DNA of 64,000 nt, taken from assembly GCF_000166275.1 (NCBI RefSeq), contig NZ_CM001023.1, positions 2,917,001 to 2,981,000 of the forward strand, read 5' to 3'. The translations under genes and the position numbers were made by a program. This DNA is from Algoriphagus machipongonensis. GTDB taxonomy: Bacteria > Bacteroidota > Bacteroidia > Cytophagales > Cyclobacteriaceae. This document shows positions 26,181 through 34,717 of this stretch, one piece after another. Below the pieces are notes generated by a model. That model saw only the letters and a list, made by a program, of their open reading frames with translations, searched no databases and was not told where the DNA came from. Position 1 is the stretch's first letter; the number at the start of each line of letters is the position of its first letter.

Positions 26181-27017
26181 TGATTTGATAACCCATAAAG
26201 GCTTACTGATAAAGTAAGCCATTTTTTTTGATAGATTTTTAGAAAATATCTGATCGAAAAAAGACTTCTTTTTGCTTAAAGTAACCAAGATATCTCCCTT
26301 GGACGTTTGTAAATAATTCTCCAAGCCCAAAGCCAAATCATCTCTATAGGATTTTAAGACATAACTCACTTTTTCATATTTGATAAAAGGTTTAATCTCT
26401 TTCACCATTTCCATATGTAGGGATTTATCAATGGCTTTATGCGTATTACTTACATGGACAATATCTATTTCAGCCTCAAAAAAGCTTGCAAAATCAATGA
26501 TCTTTTGAATGGCAATTTTATCCTCTTCCAGGTAGTCGCTTGCATAAACGAGCTTTCTCGGGTTCTTAAAGTAAACCTTCCTAGGAACTACAAACACATC
26601 CCGACCGGATTCCTCTACAATTCTACTGGCTTTTGAACCTATTATATGTTCCCTCAAGTCATTGGTTCCTTCTGTTCCAACCACAATTAAATCCGCCCCA
26701 ATACTTTCGGCCTCATTTAGGGTAGACTTTACAATTTTACCCTCTCGGTAAGCTATTTCGCAGCTTTTCAATCCTTTGGAGATACTTTCCTTTAATACGG
26801 CCTCTTGCAAGTTCTCAAGTTTTTCTTTGATAAACTCTTCTTGGTAATAACCTTCCGTGTCTAAAGGAGATAGCTTCTCATAATCGGTTTTATTCAGTAC
26901 ATGAAAAAGTAATAAGTCCGCTTGGTAATATTCACCCAATTTGGCTGCATACTCTATGGCATTCAAAGAACACTCTGAAAAATCCGTTGGACAAAGTATT
27001 TTAAAAGTCTTTGACAT
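26175..27017 (-). CDS. Tandem universal stress protein (UspA family)
   Basis: This 280-residue protein carries two Usp-fold halves. The first begins KILCPTDFSECSLNAIEYAAKLGE and contains GADLIVVGTEGTNDLREHIIGSKASRIVEES, close to the usual ATP-binding G-x2-G-x9-G(S/T) loop. The second begins RKLVYASDYLEEDKIAIQKIIDFA and is more degenerate, with no clear ATP-binding loop. Tandem Usp proteins bind nucleotide and respond to stress or starvation. It lies 11 bases after the hydroxyacid dehydrogenase gene, so they likely form an operon. Confidence 0.85.
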   Translation of the reverse strand: MSKTFKILCPTDFSECSLNAIEYAAKLGEYYQADLLLFHVLNKTDYEKLSPLDTEGYYQEEFIKEKLENLQEAVLKESISKGLKSCEIAYREGKIVKSTLNEAESIGADLIVVGTEGTNDLREHIIGSKASRIVEESGRDVFVVPRKVYFKNPRKLVYASDYLEEDKIAIQKIIDFASFFEAEIDIVHVSNTHKAIDKSLHMEMVKEIKPFIKYEKVSYVLKSYRDDLALGLENYLQTSKGDILVTLSKKKSFFDQIFSKNLSKKMAYFISKPLWVIKSL

Positions 27018-27028
27018 AAATAAAAATA

Positions 27029-27949
27029 TTAATAACCTCTTTCTCGAATTACGAGATTTTTAAGCGGCTGGTTGGAACGAATCCTTTGAATATTTTCAAT
27101 CACTTGAGGGGCAGCTGCTTGCGGATTAGTGACACTCGCAATATGCGGTGTTAATTGAATCCGATCCTCTTCCCAAAAGAAATGATCCTTAGGAAGAGGT
27201 TCCTTCCTATAGACATCAAGCAAAGCTCCCGATAAAAAGCCTTCATTAAGTGCCTTGATAACATCCTCTTCTACCAAATGTTTTCCTCTGGCCACATTGA
27301 TTAGAAATGTCCCAGGGGTACATTTTGAAAACAATTCTATATCTAAAATATTTTCAGTGTCTGGTGTCAAGGGCAACAGACAAACTAAAACATTCACTGC
27401 TCCTAAAAAATCCTTTAACTTATCTTTCGAATAATAAGGATGAGGAAAATTACTCTTTTCTGAAAAACCAAAACCAGCAACGGGAAAGCCCATATAAGAA
27501 AGCTTATCTAATACATCTCCTCCTAATGCCCCTACTCCCATTACTCCAACTTTCACATCAATTTCGGGATTGCTCATATCCCAAACCTTCCGCTTTTGAT
27601 CTTTTTGATATCGGGTAATTTGCCTATGAAAATTCAAAACTCCCATGATCACGTAATTGGTCATGGACCAAGTCAATTTCTCATCTACGATTCTAACTAC
27701 AGGAATATCCTTTGGAACCGAATCATCTCTCAAAATATGATCTACACCAGCCCCCATAGAGCTAATTAATTTTAGGTTCGGAAAATTGGATAAAATCCCT
27801 GATGGATGATTCCAAAGCATCACTGCCTCCACTTCCTCTGGCGCTTCAATCTCAGGATAAACCTGAATTTTTAATGTAGAATCTAGATTTTTTAGAACCT
27901 CAATCCAAGGTTGAACGTTTTTCCCTGGACTTATTATTGCTAAACTCAT
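27029..27949 (-). CDS. D-isomer 2-hydroxyacid dehydrogenase (glyoxylate/hydroxypyruvate reductase type)
   Basis: This 306-residue NAD(P)-dependent enzyme reduces a small 2-oxoacid. The Rossmann signature is VGVMGVGALGGDVLDKL near residues 134-150, and the catalytic trio is Arg221 (NVARG), Glu250 (RKEPLP) and His269 (LTPHIAS). The pattern fits the GhrA-like branch that reduces glyoxylate and hydroxypyruvate, but 2-oxoacid specificity is not firm from sequence. It is co-directional with the Usp gene. Confidence 0.82.
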   Translation of the reverse strand: MSLAIISPGKNVQPWIEVLKNLDSTLKIQVYPEIEAPEEVEAVMLWNHPSGILSNFPNLKLISSMGAGVDHILRDDSVPKDIPVVRIVDEKLTWSMTNYVIMGVLNFHRQITRYQKDQKRKVWDMSNPEIDVKVGVMGVGALGGDVLDKLSYMGFPVAGFGFSEKSNFPHPYYSKDKLKDFLGAVNVLVCLLPLTPDTENILDIELFSKCTPGTFLINVARGKHLVEEDVIKALNEGFLSGALLDVYRKEPLPKDHFFWEEDRIQLTPHIASVTNPQAAAPQVIENIQRIRSNQPLKNLVIRERGY

Positions 27950-28141
27950 ATGAATGAAAAATCTTTAACCGTTAAAGGCTTTTGTTAAGTTACCTGATTT
28001 AATACGAATAACCTGCTTTATTCATTACAAAAATGCATTAATATGTTACAAAAAAGATTAAAAATGTCACAAAATGCAGAAATTACAGAAACATTCTCAG
28101 TAAAAATTTAATTTAAATAATAATAAACTCCTACCTCCCAC

Positions 28142-28996
28142 ATGAAAACTTTCAATTGTATTGTTATTGCTTTCGGTATATTATTTCTAAGCTCCCAACA
28201 GTTAGCAGCGCAGCAAATAGAAATGCCTCAAGCTTCTCCCGCTGCTAAAATCGCTCAGAAAATAGGCCTTACTGATGTTACTGTTTCCTATAGTAGACCC
28301 AGTAAAAAAGGGCGGAAAATTTTCGGTGAGCTAGTACCCTATGGTTCTATTTGGAGAACCGGAGCAAATGGGGCAACCATACTAGACTTTTCTACAGATG
28401 TGAACATCCATGGAAAACTTGTTCCAAAGGGACAATATGCCCTTTATTCTATTCCTGATAAAAATTCCTGGACCATCATTTTATCCAAAAACACCAAATT
28501 ATGGGGAGCTATAGGATATAATCCTGAAGAAGATTTGGTCAGGTTTAATGTTGAACCAGGAAAGACAAAAAACGATTATGAAACTTTCGAAATCACCTTT
28601 AATAATTTATCCGACACCGGAGCTGATCTAACGATGAAATGGGATCATACCCAAGCAGCATTCCATATTTCTATGGATCCAGATCCTATCGTAATGGATA
28701 AAATCCAAAAATTTGTTTTAGACCAAGAAACCGAAGATCCAGGATTGCTTTATGAAGCTTCTAATTACTATTTAAGAACAGGCAGAGATTTAAATACTGC
28801 ATATCAATGGATCCAGGAATCTGTTGACGGAGACCCTAAATACTGGGCTTATCATTTGAAAGCAAAAATAGAAGTAGCTCTTGGCAAAAATGCAGAGGCA
28901 ATAGAATCAGCGAAAGAATCTATGGAACTAGCAGAGGAGGCTCAAAACCCAGATTATGTAGGTCTAAATGAACGCTTGATTAGATCATTGAAGTAA
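28142..28996 (+). CDS. Exported DUF2911 domain protein
   Basis: After a signal peptide (MKTFNCIVIAFGILFLSSQQLAAQ), this 284-residue protein carries a DUF2911 domain. The characteristic block is seen at YSRPSKKGRKIFGELVPYG, then IWRTGANGAT, VPKGQYALYSIP and WGAIGYNPEEDLVRFNV. The last third is helical and looks like a short TPR-type repeat region (YLRTGRDLNTAYQWIQ). The family is exported and of unknown function. It ends at a strong bidirectional terminator. Confidence 0.85.
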   Translation: MKTFNCIVIAFGILFLSSQQLAAQQIEMPQASPAAKIAQKIGLTDVTVSYSRPSKKGRKIFGELVPYGSIWRTGANGATILDFSTDVNIHGKLVPKGQYALYSIPDKNSWTIILSKNTKLWGAIGYNPEEDLVRFNVEPGKTKNDYETFEITFNNLSDTGADLTMKWDHTQAAFHISMDPDPIVMDKIQKFVLDQETEDPGLLYEASNYYLRTGRDLNTAYQWIQESVDGDPKYWAYHLKAKIEVALGKNAEAIESAKESMELAEEAQNPDYVGLNERLIRSLK

Positions 28997-29001
28997 TAAA
29001 A

Positions 29002-29043
29002 ATCCCCTCAGAAAACACTTAAACTCTGAGGGGATATTTTTTT
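29002..29043 (+). terminator. Bidirectional intrinsic terminator between DUF2911 and SSS genes
   Basis: An 11-bp perfect stem (ATCCCCTCAGA at 29002-29012 with TCTGAGGGGAT at 29025-29035) and 12-base loop is followed by a T-rich stretch. On the minus strand it begins 7 bases after the symporter stop, so it can terminate both convergent genes. Confidence 0.88.
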
Positions 29044-30745
29044 ATTTTTTGACAAATAATTGGGTGATCGTGGCAAATACCATTACTGCTATACAGCCAA
29101 TGGCATTGTACCAGAGAAATCCAATATCCCAAACAAACCCAAATAAGCCTTCTCCATTTCTGAAATGAATTAAGAGAATCCAAGCTTGCGAAGAAAGAGC
29201 TGCAATAAACACCGCTTTACCCTTCACCCATTTCATAAAAAAGCCTACAATGAAAATCCCTAAAATGGTTCCGTAAAAAAGTGAACCCAGCAGATTGACG
29301 GCTTGGATTAAATTTTCAAATAGTGAGGCATAGGTCGCAAATAATATGGCCCCAACGCCCCAAAAAGCAGTAAAGAACTTAGAGGATCTTAAATAATGCG
29401 TATCAGAGGCATTTTTCTTTATCGATCGCTTGTATAGATCCACTGTACTGGTTGAGCCAAGCGAATTTAACTCCGAGGCCGAGGAAGACATTGCTGCAGA
29501 GAAAATCACTGCAAATAATAACCCTATAATGCCGGTAGGAAGATTATCCATGACAAAGCGCATAAACACATAGTCAGTATCCCGTGTTTCTGCCACTGGG
29601 TCATTGGTTAAGATCAAATCTTTAACCTCTTCTCTAATTTGATTTTGCTCTGCTTTTAAAGATTTTAATTCCTGTTTGATTCTACTCTCGGCGGATTCAT
29701 CTTTTTGTTTGATGGCATCAAGCATTTCTAGATAGGATGCTTTACTCTCCTCAAACTTCCCTTCATAGGCTTTTTCTAATTGTTCAAACTCACCTGCATA
29801 TTCACTTTCTCTGAGTTTCTCAGTTTGTACCTTATTGAATACTACTGGTGGTTGATAAAATTGATAGAAAACGAAAACCATTACCCCGATAAACAGAATC
29901 ACAAACTGCATAGGGATTTTCAAAAAACCATTCATGATCAGGCCCATCCTACTTTGAGTAAGTGTTTGTCCTGAAAGATAGCGCTGTACCTGACTTTGGT
30001 CAGTTCCGAAATAAGATAAAAACAAAAAGACTGCTGCTGTCATCCCTGACCAAACATTGTATCGATCAGCTAGGTCAAATTTGAAATTGACAATATCCAA
30101 TTTCTCCATTTTGCCGGCCACATGTAAGGCTTCCTGAAATGATATGGGAAGCATTTGCACCACGATAATGCCGGCCAAAATCATTCCTCCCATCATCACA
30201 GCCATTTGCTGCTTTTGTGTAATAGAGACAGCCTCTGTACCCCCAGAAACGGTATAAGCAATCACCAAGGTCCCTATTAAAATATTGGTCCAGGTTAAAT
30301 TCCAACCTAATAAAGTCGAGAGAATAATAGCAGGGGCATAAATAGTGATTCCAGCTGCTAGCCCACGTTGAATAATAAAAAGTAAAGCTGCTAAGGTTCT
30401 GGTTTTTAAATCAAATCTATTTTCCAGGTATTCATAAGCAGTATAAACTTTCAGCTTGTAATAAATTGGGACAAAACTGACAGAAATAATGATCATGGCG
30501 ATAGGCAAACCAAAATAAAATTGCAGGAATTGCATTCCATCTTCATAAGCCTGGCCCGGTGTACTCAAAAAGGTAATTGCTGAAGCTTGAGTCGCCATGA
30601 TAGACAGACCTATAGTCCACCAATTCATTGAGTTCTTACCACGCAAATACCCATCTAAACTATTTTGCTTATAGGTTTTATAAACCCCATAACCAGCAAT
30701 AGTTCCTAATGTCCCAAAGAGAACAATCCAATCAATTGTACTCAT
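29042..30745 (-). CDS. Sodium:solute symporter (SSS family) with a coiled-coil insertion
   Basis: This multipass inner-membrane transporter couples Na+ to uptake of a small solute. Helix patterns and motifs typical of the family appear: the LSIMATQASAITFLSTPGQAY segment in the early helices, QRGLAAGITIYAPA, TVSGGTEAVSITQ, and SAAMSSSASELNSLGS. Between helices, roughly residues 305-370, is a hydrophilic Glu/Lys/Gln-rich coiled coil of about 65 residues. I chose the start at 30745 because the micro-ORF upstream ends with TGA overlapping ATGA there; an open frame from 30766 adds 7 residues. The gene is the last of an operon with PIG-L and the micro-ORF. The substrate is not clear; a sugar derivative fits the PIG-L partner. 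Confidence 0.85.
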   Translation of the reverse strand: MSTIDWIVLFGTLGTIAGYGVYKTYKQNSLDGYLRGKNSMNWWTIGLSIMATQASAITFLSTPGQAYEDGMQFLQFYFGLPIAMIIISVSFVPIYYKLKVYTAYEYLENRFDLKTRTLAALLFIIQRGLAAGITIYAPAIILSTLLGWNLTWTNILIGTLVIAYTVSGGTEAVSITQKQQMAVMMGGMILAGIIVVQMLPISFQEALHVAGKMEKLDIVNFKFDLADRYNVWSGMTAAVFLFLSYFGTDQSQVQRYLSGQTLTQSRMGLIMNGFLKIPMQFVILFIGVMVFVFYQFYQPPVVFNKVQTEKLRESEYAGEFEQLEKAYEGKFEESKASYLEMLDAIKQKDESAESRIKQELKSLKAEQNQIREEVKDLILTNDPVAETRDTDYVFMRFVMDNLPTGIIGLLFAVIFSAAMSSSASELNSLGSTSTVDLYKRSIKKNASDTHYLRSSKFFTAFWGVGAILFATYASLFENLIQAVNLLGSLFYGTILGIFIVGFFMKWVKGKAVFIAALSSQAWILLIHFRNGEGLFGFVWDIGFLWYNAIGCIAVMVFATITQLFVKK

Positions 30746-30846
30746 GCGTAGGCGGTTTGAAGCCAATAAAACAAGGCTATGATCACTAATAGGCTAGCGA
30801 TTAGCCCTAGATAAAGCTTTTTCCAAACAACTGGTTTTTCTTCCAA
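30742..30846 (-). CDS. 34-residue single-helix membrane micro-protein (too short for most callers)
   Basis: Between the PIG-L stop (30849-30851) and the symporter start lies a reading frame that opens with TTG at 30846 and ends in TGA at 30742-30744. The TGA overlaps the symporter ATG as ATGA, a hallmark of translational coupling. The 34 residues begin MEEKPVVWKKLYLG, then form one hydrophobic helix with Leu/Ile/Ala and a C-terminal YWLQTAYA. A short charged N-terminus followed by one transmembrane helix suits an accessory subunit of the transporter. There is no ATG start; the frame is closed by a TGA 9 bases before the TTG, so TTG or ATT is required. I rate the gene as likely but not certain. 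Confidence 0.62.
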   Translation of the reverse strand: MEEKPVVWKKLYLGLIASLLVIIALFYWLQTAYA

Positions 30847-30848
30847 AA

Positions 30849-33311
30849 TTATTGTTCAATTAGATTGATGAATAATTTGATTGCACCAGGAACTCCTGCT
30901 GGAAGTTCCCTGAAAAATGAAAGACCGGTATACACATAATGGCCCTCTCCATACTCAGCATAGATTAAATTGCCATTCATAAACTCCTCACCAGGGTCCT
31001 GAAACTGCAGCGGAGTTGAATATTCTTTTGAGATATCACTCACAAAGTATAAGCCTCGCTCCTGCACCCAATCATCAAAATCTGCTGCGACAAGCTGATT
31101 CGGAGTAGAAAGCGCAGGGTGATCCCAATCTGCTTTAAATGGGGAGTTTTCTACTGTTACCCTATCCCTGCTCAATTCAAATGGATAGGGCCCAATATTA
31201 TCTGTCAACAATCCCGCAGTGGTATTGTACTGCACTACTAAGTTCCCTCCTGCCTTTACGTAATCCATTAATACCTGATTATTGGCCACCATGACCTCAT
31301 TAGTATTGTATGCTCTAATGCCTACGATGATGGCTTTGAATTGATTTAAATAATCCAAAGAATAATCGTTAGATGAAATTTCTGTTACTTGGTATCCAAG
31401 CGAAGATAAAACTCCCGGAACATCGTCTCCAGCTCCAGGAATGTAACCTACTTTAGCTCCTGAAATTTGCCAATCTGCCTGGATTAAATTCACAGAAGCA
31501 GGACTGAAATAAGTCAAGTTCGGAATATGAGAATATAAAATACGGTTGGTGCTTTGGTCGTAAACATCTCCTGAATTGGTCAAATAATTTGCAACTACAG
31601 TTCTTTTTTCATTCGAATCCAAGCTAAACGCTACTTCAAATACTAGCTGGTTTTGGGCAGAATTTTCTTCGGTTGAAAGAATACGGTATTGTGATGGCTC
31701 AAGGTTTTCAAACTTTAATTCTCCTGCTATGATTTCCTTTGAAAAATTGACTGATACAGTCAAACTCTGATCCGCTCCGTCTACTAAAAACACGTTTTCT
31801 TTGGACAGGACTAAATCCACCTCAGGAACAACCGTGAATGGTTGATTTACCTCACCATCTATTCGGCTATTTACTTTATATGTTAACGGCAGTTCCCTGA
31901 CCAATTGTTGTCCTTTGTAGTTTAACACCAGCGTTCCTGATAATTGTCTATCGTCAAATGCCTTTCCGATATCCAATTGATTTTTAACCTCATACATAGC
32001 GCCTGTAATGGATTCTTGTAACCAATATGGCTGTGAAAGTGGTACACCAGAAGGCAACACAAAACTTCTTTCCAGTAATTGTAATTGATTTCTTTGGATG
32101 GCTGTATTCAACTCCTCCTTTTTGCCTAATGCTGTAAATGAGACTACTTCTAAATCACCATTTGTTGGATTTGAAATCATGACATCAGTTGCAATTTCCT
32201 GTCCTGGATACCCCAACTCTTCTTGTAAGGTCCACTCAGTTTCTACACCCAGTGATTCTAAAATCAGATTGTCAATCAAATCTTGTTTCTCCTGTACCCA
32301 GACTTCATCTGAATTTAGTCCATCCAATTTTGATTTTATTTCCAAAAGCCCTTGAACATTTGATTCGGGTTTAACAAAATCAAAATTCGATATCAACTGG
32401 TCAATAGCATCTTCAATTTCTTCCCCTCCAGGAATTGTTTCCCATCGGTTTTGTACCCCATCAAAGGGCGAAGATTCTGCAGGTTCGCCTGCAACCAGTT
32501 GAATATGTTCAATGGCTTCACCAGGTCTGGCAGTACTTCCAAAGCCTTGGGATTTATGCATGGTTCGGCTATCCGCTGCTATTTTGCTATAACTTTCTCC
32601 AATTAATGGATTGTATTCTCCAGAATTAAACTCAAAATATTTTTGTCCCTTCTCTTTTTCAAAGTCTCCTCTGAAGTTATATGTATTCCAAAACACACGC
32701 TTCACTTTCCATGGTTTCACATATTTCAATTGCTCAGGAAATACGTTTGGGTCGTCAGCCACTTTGAGTGCTTCTTCAGCCATGATAGCTGAAGTCGTGT
32801 GCTGCCCGTGATTTCCCCCTCCTGGAATAGTATTGAACCGGGTAATAATAATATCCGGCTGAAAATTTCGAATCACCCAAACTACGTCAGAAAGAAGTTT
32901 TGTTTTATCCCAGTTTTGAAAGGTTTCGTCGGGAGTTTTGGTATACCCAAAATCGATCGCAGTAGAGAAATATTGTCTACCACCATCCGTTTTTCTGGCT
33001 TGTAGAAGTTCCTGAGTTCTGATTTGACCTAACTTTACACCCAACTCTTTCCCAATGAGGTTTTGTCCTCCATCTCCTCTGGTTAAGCTTAAATATGCCA
33101 CCTGAAGGTTTTCACCATTTGCCAGGTAGGCAATTAACCTGGTATTTTCATCATCCGGATGTGCAGCCATATACAAAACTCTACGAGTTTCCTTGAGCTG
33201 CAGGAGTTGATGATAAATTTCAGAGGAGGGTTTTGATTGGCTAAAGCCAGTGTGCCAAATTGTAAAAAACAGAAAACTGGCAATAATTTTTGAAACTATT
33301 GATTTGGTCAT
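30849..33311 (-). CDS. Exported PIG-L (LmbE-like) deacetylase with a GATase-like C-terminal region
   Basis: This 820-residue protein starts with a signal peptide (MTKSIVSKIIASFLFFTIWHTG) and a PIG-L domain with AAHPDDENTRLIA (metal-binding HPDDE near residues 51-55) and GGGNHGQHTTSA near residue 165-175, whose histidines complete the zinc site. PIG-L enzymes remove the N-acetyl group from GlcNAc-type sugars. The rest contains Ig-like strands and a C-terminal domain resembling a glutamine-amidotransferase fold (IIVGIRAYNTNE, MDYVKAGGNLVVQYNTT). The export signal suggests a periplasmic or surface substrate. It heads the operon with the micro-ORF and the Na+ symporter, so the product may be deacetylated outside and then imported. 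Confidence 0.82.
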   Translation of the reverse strand: MTKSIVSKIIASFLFFTIWHTGFSQSKPSSEIYHQLLQLKETRRVLYMAAHPDDENTRLIAYLANGENLQVAYLSLTRGDGGQNLIGKELGVKLGQIRTQELLQARKTDGGRQYFSTAIDFGYTKTPDETFQNWDKTKLLSDVVWVIRNFQPDIIITRFNTIPGGGNHGQHTTSAIMAEEALKVADDPNVFPEQLKYVKPWKVKRVFWNTYNFRGDFEKEKGQKYFEFNSGEYNPLIGESYSKIAADSRTMHKSQGFGSTARPGEAIEHIQLVAGEPAESSPFDGVQNRWETIPGGEEIEDAIDQLISNFDFVKPESNVQGLLEIKSKLDGLNSDEVWVQEKQDLIDNLILESLGVETEWTLQEELGYPGQEIATDVMISNPTNGDLEVVSFTALGKKEELNTAIQRNQLQLLERSFVLPSGVPLSQPYWLQESITGAMYEVKNQLDIGKAFDDRQLSGTLVLNYKGQQLVRELPLTYKVNSRIDGEVNQPFTVVPEVDLVLSKENVFLVDGADQSLTVSVNFSKEIIAGELKFENLEPSQYRILSTEENSAQNQLVFEVAFSLDSNEKRTVVANYLTNSGDVYDQSTNRILYSHIPNLTYFSPASVNLIQADWQISGAKVGYIPGAGDDVPGVLSSLGYQVTEISSNDYSLDYLNQFKAIIVGIRAYNTNEVMVANNQVLMDYVKAGGNLVVQYNTTAGLLTDNIGPYPFELSRDRVTVENSPFKADWDHPALSTPNQLVAADFDDWVQERGLYFVSDISKEYSTPLQFQDPGEEFMNGNLIYAEYGEGHYVYTGLSFFRELPAGVPGAIKLFINLIEQ

Positions 33312-33388
33312 AAATGGGGATAAATAATCATATACAAGCTAAAATATGCTTGTTGTAAAAAAAAACTTTTTATGATTAATGGGAGATC

Positions 33389-34531
33389 TTACCTCCTATT
33401 GGTGCGAATTCTTTTCACTTTTCCCTCAAAAGTATACCCAAAGGTAAATTCAAAAATATCAGCTACTGCTTTATGAGCTTTAATCTGGATTCCTGTAAAA
33501 ACGTTATTATCAAATCTATATCTCACACCTACCCTCTCATAAAACCAAGTCCATTCGTCATTAAAGGATGATCTATTCAAATAAACGCCAAATCCGATAG
33601 GAACATAAACGTGTTCATTGATTTTCCACTCCCATGAACCAACCACAGCAAGTGAATTAGCATCAGAAAAGCTTAAATTCTGATCAGGCCATCTCTCCTG
33701 AATCCCTGCCCCATAATACCAGTCTAAGCCAATCCCAACTCTATATTTATAGGAAGCTTCCCATAAATAATTAATGCCTAATCCCCCACGGAAATATGTA
33801 TTTCCACCGATATCGTAATTTTTCCCTCCCAGATAAACAGCCATATTCCAAAAACCTCTTTTTTCAAGATCAGGATAAGCTACTGGCTCCTTAGGAAGTG
33901 GATGAATTGTACCTAGTTTAGTTTTTACACCAATACCAAAGGGAACATAATTTATCCCTGAATTTGGTCTTTTAATGGAACCATTGGAATAATGTTTCAA
34001 ACCCACTGTTCCTACTAAATCTACTCTTGGGCTTAATTCATAATTTGCTTTAAACCCCAGATGGATGTAGCTGTTAAGGTTGGTTCCAACAAACTGATTT
34101 ATTGGATTGGTTTCTGGGTCATAGGGTTTGACATTAAATCCCAATCCAATTTGCCCAAAATAACTGAGGTAAAATTTTTGATAAATCCCTTTTCTAGTAA
34201 AAGGCATTTCTATAAACCCATAAACTCCCATTGGTCTCCCTAGATCCTCTGAGTGATGAAGCAAGGTGCTAAAACCAACTCCCATGCTCGGGTATCTATA
34301 GAGATAATTATAAAAAGTGTTTGAGACCTTCCTCCATTCAAATCTGACATCCAAGCCATTATAGCTTTCATTTTCTATAATTTGTTTGGCCCAGTCCTTT
34401 CCATTTCCAATCAATGGACCTGCTTCATAGGAAAGTACTAAGGATTTTTGAAACTTTTTTTGTCCAAAACCAGGAAGGATAAAAAAGGAAAAAACTATAA
34501 CTAGGGCGGCAATATGTCGCATGAATCGCAT
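33389..34531 (-). CDS. PagL-like acyloxyacyl/lipid A deacylase
   Basis: A signal peptide (about residues 1-24, ending GFGQ) is followed by an outer-membrane barrel. The family signature is seen near residue 178-196: LKHYSNGSIKRPNSGINY, where His180 and Ser182 match the His-Ser catalytic pair of PagL. PagL-type enzymes remove the 3-O acyl chain from lipid A and weaken its inflammatory activity. At 380 residues it is much longer than the enterobacterial PagL (about 150), with additional strands in both halves, as in many Bacteroidota acyloxyacyl hydrolase annotations. It sits alone with its own promoter, downstream of PIG-L in orientation terms only. Confidence 0.72.
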   Translation of the reverse strand: MRFMRHIAALVIVFSFFILPGFGQKKFQKSLVLSYEAGPLIGNGKDWAKQIIENESYNGLDVRFEWRKVSNTFYNYLYRYPSMGVGFSTLLHHSEDLGRPMGVYGFIEMPFTRKGIYQKFYLSYFGQIGLGFNVKPYDPETNPINQFVGTNLNSYIHLGFKANYELSPRVDLVGTVGLKHYSNGSIKRPNSGINYVPFGIGVKTKLGTIHPLPKEPVAYPDLEKRGFWNMAVYLGGKNYDIGGNTYFRGGLGINYLWEASYKYRVGIGLDWYYGAGIQERWPDQNLSFSDANSLAVVGSWEWKINEHVYVPIGFGVYLNRSSFNDEWTWFYERVGVRYRFDNNVFTGIQIKAHKAVADIFEFTFGYTFEGKVKRIRTNRR

Positions 34532-34552
34532 GGCTTGCTCAGAAATGAGCTA

Positions 34553-34560
34553 CAAATATA
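34553..34560 (-). promoter_or_regulatory. Candidate -7 promoter box for the PagL-like gene
   Basis: The minus-strand sequence TATATTTG is a full match to the TAnnTTTG -7 consensus and lies about 21 bases before the start codon at 34531. I do not see a clear -33 box at the usual distance, so this is only a candidate. Confidence 0.4.
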
Positions 34561-34662
34561 TTAAGGAAAGTAAAATCTAGAAACAGCTATTCCTATTAAA
34601 TTCAAGTAACTGGTTTAAAAGGCTATCTTCTGCTTAATTCCTGTGTAGGAATAGTGCAATAC

Positions 34663-34690
34663 AAAAAAAAGCCAACCCGAAGGTTGGCTT
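34663..34690 (-). terminator. Intrinsic terminator after the gyrA-linked TPR gene
   Basis: A 9-bp perfect stem (AAGCCAACC at 34669-34677 with GGTTGGCTT at 34682-34690) and a short CGAA-type loop is followed on the minus strand by eight or more T. It starts 28 bases past the stop of the TPR gene and should end the gyrA transcript. Confidence 0.88.
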
Positions 34691-34717
34691 TCCTTATATT
34701 TTAAAGAGAAATTAAAA

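Noticed and set aside
27963..27977. CTTTAAC-C-GTTAAAG palindrome upstream of the 2-hydroxyacid dehydrogenase
   Set aside because: It has only 7-bp AT-rich arms close to a start codon and no second copy, so it could be chance.
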